A DNA stretch of 64,000 nucleotides. Source: Massospora cicadina (lineage: Eukaryota > Entomophthoromycota > Entomophthoromycetes > Entomophthorales > Entomophthoraceae). Position numbers and translations under genes: made by a program. The notes under the pieces were generated by a model, which worked only from the letters and a program-made list of their open reading frames with translations, was not told the DNA's origin and searched no databases. Below are positions 56,975 through 64,000 of this stretch, piece after piece. Position 1 is the first letter of the stretch; each line of letters starts with the position of its first letter. The stretch spans positions 214,320 through 278,319 of the forward strand of contig JAKSZP010006611.1 of assembly GCA_022478985.1 (NCBI GenBank), read 5' to 3'.

Positions 56975-57945
56975 CTAGCCGATTTACCATGCTCCGCTGC
57001 GGTGTCTAAAATTTCAGATTTTCAATTTATTAATTTAGATTTTATATTATAGATAAACAAAACCACTTAGTCAAATCCAATTGCTCAATTGAATCAACCA
57101 AAAACCACCAACCACTTAGGCAAACCAACTGAACTTATCAAATCTATCAAAAACTAATCACCCCTCAAAGCTAAACTGTGTCCTATCGATTCGAACAAAA
57201 GCCATCAACCACTCGGCCAAACAAAATAAACTATCGAATCAATCAAATAACACCAACCGCTACCCGAAACATCTCTTTATACTTAAAATCATTGAGTATG
57301 TGACATATCTTCCAAACTACTAAATCAACTTCTACTTAACTTGCCAAAAGTATTTTATTAAATAGGTGAACCAAATTAGGCAGGTTTTTAAAATATATAA
57401 ACCTAACATCCAGATACCCATGCTTGGCTACTGTATTTAGTTTATCAGATGATGATAAGCTCACATTGTAGCCTATAGGCTGTGCCAGCACTACTCTCGA
57501 GCCACTCAGACTAACAGCTCCACTGTTGCTCTCGTGGCTTGTGAGTTGATTATCCTAACTACTTAATCTATTTTTTTAGTACTAGACTAACTACTTAATC
57601 TATTTAAACTTTAATACTGATTTTTGTTGAGTTTCAGGTGAGCAATTTGGTGAATTATTAATTATTAGATAATTTTTGCCAATTCTCACCCACTCACTTA
57701 AATAAATTAAACTTATCAGACTTGATTAGCTTCAGATGAGCAAATTGGTAAATTATTAGATAATATTCGCCAATTCTCACCAACTCACCCAAATTAATTA
57801 ACCTATCATACTCGATAGTTTCAGATTCGATCTTATTTGCAAATTCTCACCCACTCACCCAAATAGATTGACCCTATCAGACTCGAAGGTTTCAGATGTC
57901 AGTCAGTCAGTACGTCAGTACGTCAGTGAAATTTTTTTAAGTAGA
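56975..57945 (-). mobile_element. Composite Helitron, copy 2, 971 bp, both ends present
   Basis: Minus strand. Starts TCTACTTAAAAAAATTTCAC (57945 leftwards) with A|T context, runs through the Hel-2 body with three internal units, passes a Hel-2-type hairpin near 57415-57435, then continues into Hel-1-type sequence and ends with a GC-rich hairpin (GACACCGCAGCGGAGCATGG) and CTAG followed by T (plus-strand A at 56974). The same junction of the two families is found at 44688-45462, so the composite behaves as one mobile unit. Confidence 0.75.
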
Positions 57946-58848
57946 TAAATTGTAGATTTAGTTTATTAAATTCGTTCAGAATTACCTTAAAAATCTACAC
58001 TTTTTATTATGCTACACTTCTTAGTACTACATATAAACCCAATTTTTTCAAAGTATTAAGAGTTTTTGTGCATAGATCTTTTAACTAGACTTTTAGAAAT
58101 AGAAGGGTGCCTACAGCAGATTCTAATTCTACCATGCTACCCATATTAATGATTTTCTAAGTTTTTCTCAGCTAGCATTCCTTTCAAAAAACCAACCTTA
58201 TCTAATAGTGCATTGATTCGCATATTTTATAGAATAAAAGTAGTGGTAGATCATGCAAGGTAGGGTACACAAATAAACAACTAAAGTATGAGTCAAAATT
58301 CATGTTCTTTCTTCCAATGTAGCAAAACCCAAGGTCTATATACAATAATTAAGTTGTAAACATCAAGAGCTGAATCAAAAAATCTTTCTAACCTATTGCT
58401 TTTAACTTTTTATATAAACGTTTATTGCTTGTAGGTCTAGTTTTCACTTTTACATTTAGCAAATGAAATAGATATGATATTTATTCACATTGTTATCCTT
58501 TTATTTACATTATATTGATGCATTTACCATAAGGACAACCAGACCCTACTAAGTCAGATTTAATCTATGATTCATACCTAAAACTCAATAAATAGCCTAA
58601 AATAAAGAGAAAATGTATTGCTAAGTTTATTGATATAGAAAAGCTATACTAAGTCACAGTGAATGATAAAGGCAACACTGATGTTTATACCATTGGGTGG
58701 GATCTGGGCCAAAACTCCAAATTTTGAACTATCCAAGTAATCATTGATTTATTATCAGAACATGAGCCACATAACGCAGTAAACTTGAACTAAATTAAAA
58801 AAATAGCTTGGGATGATCAGACTATTGTAAAAATTGAGACACGACAAT
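57946..58848. other. No recognised feature
   Basis: AT-rich, stops in all frames, no repeat or domain that I could support. It ends at the ACAAT copy of the LARD-G target duplication (58844-58848). Confidence 0.5.
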
Positions 58849-59613
58849 TGTTGCAATTGGGGCTACAACAGGCCAGATATTCTCAGTTCAGGTTGCACTA
58901 GATAAAATATTGTTGTATGAAGAAAAATTACCTTTGAAGATAAATTAATACTATAAAATATCATTTTTAAAATATATAATCCTCAACTTCACTGCAGCAT
59001 TGGTTAGTACTCCTAGTTTTTCTAAAGATCCACTCTAAAAATAAAGAGTCTAGTTTCACCAGGTTTTATAGAGTCTTCTTATTTTTTATAATACTAAAAA
59101 TTATTTCAACAAGTCTCAGAGTTTTTAATGATTTGTATCTGGCTCTCAGTTATTACAAATAGTTCTTTCTTAATTCCACCATTAATTATCTACTATAGAT
59201 ATTTTTTGTATTTAGACTTGTTAATTTTGATATTAACAAATGCAGTGAATAATCTTTTTATTCATCCGATGCAACCTTGGTTAGTACTTCCAGTGAAATA
59301 AAGATGAATAATATAATAAATCAATTAAGCAAGCCTTTTAAAATAAAGGAAGAGATTTTAGCTGTGATTAATGGAGGTGGATATAGCATAGTGAGCTAAT
59401 TTAGTACTGATTATCCAATCTTGAGTTAAAATAAAAATAGATTGGGAATTTTAAGAATGATATATGGTTTTGATAAAAAGTTAGGTTAGCAAAGATTTTA
59501 TGGCAGATCAAAAAAACTTGAATTATCAGAAGGCAGGATGGCAGGTTGGTGAGGTCTATGGAAAGATTTTTAGAAGTTGATCTCATATGCTTTGTCAACA
59601 CCAAATTGCAACA
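58849..59613 (-). repeat. LARD-G left (3') LTR
   Basis: 765 bp. Matches the right LTR at both ends and at several internal blocks (TCTGGCTCTCAG, GTGAGGTCTATG, GCAGGATGGCAGG versus GGGCGGCAGGGTGG). The minus frame 59401-59862 crosses its edge and shows no domain. Confidence 0.75.
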
Positions 59614-61586
59614 TTTACCTAGCCTTACTAAACATAAAAGATCAACCATATGCATAAGAACAGAAAACTGAGTAAAAGTTATTGGGCATTTTGCCTTAGA
59701 CAGGGAACAGCAGAAGCTGGCAAGGGTATAGTTGGGCATGATGGCAAAGTGAATTACAAAATGTGGGTGAAAAGCAGGGTGCAGGCAGGAGTTTGGTGAT
59801 CTGTAAAAGTAAGTGAATTCTCTTGTTAAAGGGTGCCATGTACAAGTTGGTTCAGCAGTCACTTATGTAGAGCCACATGATGCTGCTTCAATGAACACTC
59901 CACCACTCTGTAATCTTCCATATTATAATAAAGAGAGCTAATTTCTATTGGGTTTGATAACAAATTGTCCAGGAGGTAAATGAAGCTGTTCATGAGAAGT
60001 TTGACAAGACATAAAAAGAAGTCCAAGTCCTGGGACAACCAATATTCCCAGCCTGGTGGTCAGGATTCTAACACACCACTCACAGAAGGTGGCAGATGTT
60101 AAACTGAGTGTTTAACTTTTCATAGAGCTGACGCTAACACCATATACTCCCAATTGACATAAAAAAGTAGCAGCATTGCTAAAGACAATTTAGAGGGCAT
60201 CAGGATTGGAGTTGAAACTAGGGAAGAGGATGCTCCCAGGGTTAGTAGGCATAATTTTTTGGGTTTAATTTGGTGATATCAACTTTAATCCTAGGTGTAT
60301 TTTCCTTAAAGCTAGAGATGCCAGTACCATGAAATGAGATGCTCTGATAAAATCAATAATAATGTTATAGACAGCAAGTGCGCTGCAAACTGAGATAATA
60401 CTGGGATGTTGCTGGTATAACGCTTTATACCAATAGTTGAGTTTGGTAAGCTATTGATGGTAGGCTGACTTAAAATTCAGATAGAATCAAAGATTTTAAT
60501 GCTTTTTCCTCAGTTTAGTTAGTTTTAGATATTAATTAAGGCAGTTGTTAAACTTAATTAAAGCAAAAAATTTTAGTTAGATGCTTGAATCTGTAAATTA
60601 AATTGAAAATTTATAATCTTTGCATTAGTTTTGGGATCAAGTGGTTTAAGTTTAAAATTTTTCATGGCAAGTATTCTTTTATGCTTGACTTTATGTGTTG
60701 TTTTAACAATGGTAATTGATTAAATCTTTCACTTTGGTTTGAGATCAAATGGTTTGGTTTTGACTTTACTGTAGCAAAAGTTATCAGTTAGACTTTCACT
60801 TTTTTAGATTTATATTGGCTTAGAGGTTTGTATTTTTATACAACTTCTTTCCATGTGGTTTTTTATTGTTTGAGTATTCTGAACAATCACTGATTCAGCG
60901 CATGTTTTGAATTGCACCAATGTTTCTTGGATGTCAAAATTAAGAATTATTAAAATAGTTTAGTTTTTGGGTGTCATAGGACTTTAAATTTTCAGCATTG
61001 TTGAAATTTCTAAAAGATTAGCAAAAATGGATTTATAAAAGATTTTTTAATAAGTAGATTTGTTAGAAAAGAAGTAGATTAGTGAGTGGTAATGGTTAGT
61101 TTCAGATGCATATGACAGCTTTCCCAGCCATATTTGGGACATAAAGTAGTGATAGCAGTGCATCTTCTATAGATGTTTCAGCATCAGGTGTAACTGATTA
61201 CAAATTTTCTATAGGGCTACTTATGTAAAGTATAACCTTTGCACTTCATTCTTTGTATGATCTGCAAGTAAGAGATTTAAGACAGCCTCATATCCATATA
61301 TATTTTATTTAACCAAGGTAAGCCAACCAGGAGATGGACATTACCAAAACCATCTCCATACATATTATTAACTCAAGTTCATTTATTCTAGAGTACCTAA
61401 AGCATGACAGTTCTCCTCCAAAGTTCCCTCTTTCATTTGATGCCTTGTTCATCTGACTATTGCATTACACTGGGCAAGCATGGCATTATTGACAATCTTA
61501 TAAGTTTGGGCTTGGGTAATTGATTCTTCAATATTCTCCCACAACTTTTCCAGATTAACATACATATTGTATGACTGTAACAGTGC
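59614..61586 (-). other. LARD-G interior, noncoding
   Basis: No retroelement motif in any frame. A short minus frame at 61449-61600 begins near the primer site and could be a gag start, but it ends at 61449. Near 60600-60790 two ~115-bp diverged units (ATCTTTGCATTAGTTTTGGG... and ATCTTTCACTTTGGTTTGAG...) lie in tandem. Near 61305 the TTTATTTAACCAAGGTAAGC / GGAGATGGACATTACC segment resembles sequences at 45464 and 55425. Confidence 0.55.
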
Positions 61587-61606
61587 AGCTCCTGTAGTGA
61601 GCTCCA
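61587..61606 (-). promoter_or_regulatory. Primer-binding site of LARD-G
   Basis: Minus strand TGGAGCTCACTACAGGAGCT, three bases inside the LTR start at 61610. It is the same type of site as in Ty3-A, -C, -E and -F and links this coding-less element to those families. Confidence 0.6.
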
Positions 61607-61609
61607 GAA

Positions 61610-62383
61610 TGTTGCAATTAAGAAAATAACAGAGCAAGATATGCACAGGTAAAAGTTGCTTCTGATAAAGTATTTCTATATGAGGACAAATTCCTAAGAG
61701 GATAGATTAAGATTAAATAAATATCACTTTTATTAAAAAAATTCTTAAACTCCACTGATGTATCAGTTGATAATACCAGTTTTGATGAAGATCTGCTGTA
61801 ATACCAAGTGTACAATTTACAAAGAATTTGTATAGTCTTTAAATATACCATAATATTCTTGTTTCAACAGAAATTAGAGAGTTCTAAATGGTCTGTAGCC
61901 TCTGGCTCTCAGATATTACATTAGTCCTTCTTTTAGATAACTTTGAATCTTACCAATATATACTTTTTAGTATATGGAAGGTGCTCAGATTGACAGTATT
62001 TTCTGCAGTGACTGAATATTTTAGCATCCTCCTATACATTCTTGGTTATTACAACCAGTGTATTAAGATCCAGGGTCTGATAATATATTGATTAATTATA
62101 CTTTTGAACCAAAGACAATAATTGTATCGGTGATTGGCGGAGGCAAATATGGTGGAATAAGATAAATTAGTACTAAATAAATAAATAAGTATTGGGTTGA
62201 AAATTAGAACAGAAATAAGATATGAGTAATGAAATATATTCAAGAGGTAGATAGGTTAACAAAATATTTGATAGCAGATTGTCTAAGCTTAAATTACTAA
62301 AAGGAAGGGCGGCAGGGTGGTGAGGTCTATGTAAAAATGTTTAGAATTAAAACTACATGCTTGATCAAACTAAAATTGCAACA
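61610..62383 (-). repeat. LARD-G right (5') LTR
   Basis: 774 bp, TGTTGCAATT...AATTGCAACA. Its outer edge is followed by ACAGT. Small plus and minus frames inside it (for example 61888-62091) are incidental. Confidence 0.75.
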
Positions 62384-62388
62384 ACAGT

Positions 62389-63493
62389 TGATAAATCAAA
62401 CGTGAGACTGACGCAAATTTTGGCCTAAATTATATTTAATAACCCATAATTGTAACTAACCATAAAGTTATAGCTTACTCATCATAACTATGACACTTAA
62501 GTTTTTCTGGGTTTTACTCATTGTATTGACTTCATAGCAATGACTCTACTTGAAATCTAATTGAAAAATCTCCCAAAACTATATAAAGCATATAATTTTT
62601 CTTATGTATGCTAATTTCAGCTAACACATGGTATAGAACTAAATTGTAATATCCAGTGATAGATGAGAAATTCATTGCTGGAGATTTTGGTACTAAAGTT
62701 GGATATTATACTAAGATTTTTACTATCACTAACAGTATGTGGATGAGACTAAACTTTTGGCGCAATGAAAAAACTTAAATGGTGTAGAATATCATAGATA
62801 AGATTATAAAAGTGTAAATTTGGATAACAATAACATTAATATAATTGTATTATTTATAAAATACTATTTATACATAGCACTACAAACTAGTATGCGTAGT
62901 GTTTTTTCCATTTAAATTTTCTTGTTGAACGTATTCTAGCTGAAAAAAGCTTACAATGAATAACTGGCATCAATAAAATTATTTTATAGGATAAGTAGCT
63001 GTTGTAAGAGCTATAATTACAGATAGCATGTTTCTGGATTCTTCAGTTATAGTCAAACACATTTTTAAAAGTATACTTTATGTAAGGTTGTTGGTCCGTT
63101 TATTTGTACAGCACTAATTAAAAGGTCTTTTTTATCATACTAAGCATTAGTTTAAGGTTTATACCATGTCTCTTCATTAATATCAAATACATCTTATGAA
63201 GATTATATATTCTAAAGCTCCCTGTTAGAATCATTACAGGATAATAAGAGCTATGTAAGCATGAAAAAAAGAGATTATACGCTTTAAGAAATCTTAAAAG
63301 TTTATCATGTTATATGTTAATTTGAATGAGCTATAAAAAAACATCTAGTTTATCTAATATCATCTGACGCAGTCATGTAAAAAGACATAACTTTGTACTC
63401 ACATCCCAGTTCTTGGACACATATATTAGGGATAACTAGTTCAGCTGAGGGAATTTATGTAAGACAATTCATTATTTTATACAATTTTATCAT
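62389..63493. other. AT-rich stretch; possible endonuclease-like scrap near 62670
   Basis: Mostly featureless. A plus frame at about 62655-62770 reads D-E-K-F-I-A-G-D-F-G-T-K-V-G, which resembles the G-D-F-N-A-K-V-G motif of LINE endonucleases, but no neighbouring motif was found. It may be chance. Confidence 0.2.
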
Positions 63494-63709
63494 GTGATGA
63501 TTAGTGGTGATCTTAATCATTTTCAGTATCTTTCTTTCTTAGTTTCTGTAGTGTCAAGAGAGGACTTTAAGAAATACATTTTATTAAGATGTCATTATAT
63601 TAAGCTCAATTTTGATTATACAGCTGCCTCATGTTTTGACTGTATCCTGCATTTTAATCATCTGGATGACTTATCTGAAACATACCATAAAATTTTAGAC
63701 AGTTTATAG
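63494..63709 (+). other. Open frame of 71 codons, unassigned
   Basis: Starts M-M-I-S-G-D-L-N and ends in an acidic helix-like stretch (H-L-D-D-L-S-E-T-Y-H-K-I-L). No domain, no neighbour to support it. The frame overlaps the start of the next open frame by 11 bases. It could be chance in AT-rich DNA. Confidence 0.2.
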
Positions 63710-64000
63710 GCTTTTTTATAAGTCAAGTTCATCTACTACTAAAAGGTTTAACAATCTGTTTTACTTCAAAAGTGTGACGGTTGAGGTCTATCCTCAGCAT
63801 CACATTGCCCTGATCTTTGGTAAGACAGGGCAGGCTGTGTCTGGATGTATGGAGGAGGAGGGGGAGTTGGTCCTGGCAGGGATGCCTAAGGGGCAGGAGC
63901 TTGAAGGAGGCCAAGGAGCAAGATGGGCGTCCAAGTTGAGGAAAAATGAGAATCAAGTAAAATGGGGAGTTTCGAGATTTGATTTGGATTCAAATCGTGG
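63699..64000 (+). CDS. Open frame running off the right edge, unassigned
   Basis: From just after TAG 63696-63698 the plus frame stays open for 100 codons to the window end, with higher GC than the AT-rich DNA before it. It reads V-T-V-E-V-Y-P-Q-H-H-I-A-L-I-F-G-K-T-G-Q, then a Glu-rich patch and G-M-P-K-G-Q-E. The first Met is at about 63848, so translation may start there, or the segment may be an exon: CTTCAAAAG near 63762-63770 could be an acceptor site. The opposite strand is also open (63729-63956). I recognise no family. It could be a gag start of another element or a host gene. Confidence 0.3.

Larger units (their letters stand above)
58849..62383 (-). mobile_element. LARD-G: LTR-bounded element without recognisable gag or pol
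   Basis: Two diverged LTRs (58849-59613 and 61610-62383) each begin TGTTGCAATT and end AATTGCAACA, a perfect 10-bp inverted repeat. The flanks are ACAAT (58844-58848) and ACAGT (62384-62388), a 5-bp duplication with one change. A primer-binding site inside the right LTR sets minus orientation. The ~2.0-kb interior has no protease, RT, RNase H or integrase motif. This is the structure of a large retrotransposon derivative, moved by proteins of a partner, or of an internally deleted Ty3 element. LTR divergence indicates age. Confidence 0.8.

Noticed and set aside
59401..59862. 153-codon minus frame as a gene
   Set aside because: It crosses the edge between the LARD-G LTR and interior, is not conserved in the right LTR, and has no recognisable motif.
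1..64000. CRISPR arrays, bacterial operons, rRNA genes, prophage
   Set aside because: No regularly spaced direct repeats, no ribosome-binding-site/ORF arrays and no rRNA-like sequence were seen; everything recognisable is eukaryotic transposon sequence.

Overview
The window reads as eukaryotic, transposon-packed, AT-rich DNA. I found no convincing host gene, rRNA, intact tRNA, CRISPR array or bacterial operon. Nearly every coding signal is a decayed retroelement. Ty3-type LTR elements with a chromodomain, EN-RT-zinc-finger LINEs, short tRNA-headed SINEs and non-autonomous Helitrons together suit a large, repeat-bloated fungal genome (rust or early-diverging fungi are possible). Another eukaryote cannot be excluded from the sequence alone. 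All boundaries were found by reading the sequence by eye.

Layout. 1-4113: a minus-strand Ty3 element (Ty3-A) cut by the window edge. 4200-5707: an old plus-strand RT/RNase H relic (Ty3-B). 5708-27192: one minus-strand Ty3 element (Ty3-C) broken by later insertions: a solo LTR (8506-9199, TSD GCAGG), LINE-A (about 11.23-17.24 kb) and a chromovirus, Ty3-D (18866-26701, TSD ACTGG). Ty3-D itself carries TRIM-1 (22211-24095, TSD CTCAC) and a SINE in its right LTR. Ty3-E (27193 to about 34645, plus strand) sits in the right LTR of Ty3-C. 34651-36498: SINEs and Helitrons. 36499-44573: LINE-B, an 8-kb LINE flanked by a 14-bp TSD with one mismatch. 44.6-48.3 kb: a composite Helitron, a coding relic, a TRIM-like LTR and a LINE-C ORF1 relic. 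48344-54816: Ty3-F with LTRs and TSD ACCTC, inside a SINE. 54.8-57.9 kb: Helitrons, two of them directly abutting. 58849-62383: an LTR-bounded element without recognisable gag or pol (LARD-G). After that the sequence is AT-rich and mostly featureless, with one open reading frame running off the right edge.

The elements form an insertion stratigraphy: relative ages can be read from which element interrupts which. The most unusual content is in LINE-B. Its very long ORF1 contains a tandem array of about 13-residue Trp repeats that I do not recognise as a named family, and the premature stops I found in its reading frames are all TGA. Other points of interest are a composite Helitron present in two copies, a primer-binding site shared by five diverged LTR elements, a collagen-like stretch in Ty3-F gag, and a TRIM whose internal region holds a GC-rich 150-bp tandem duplication.
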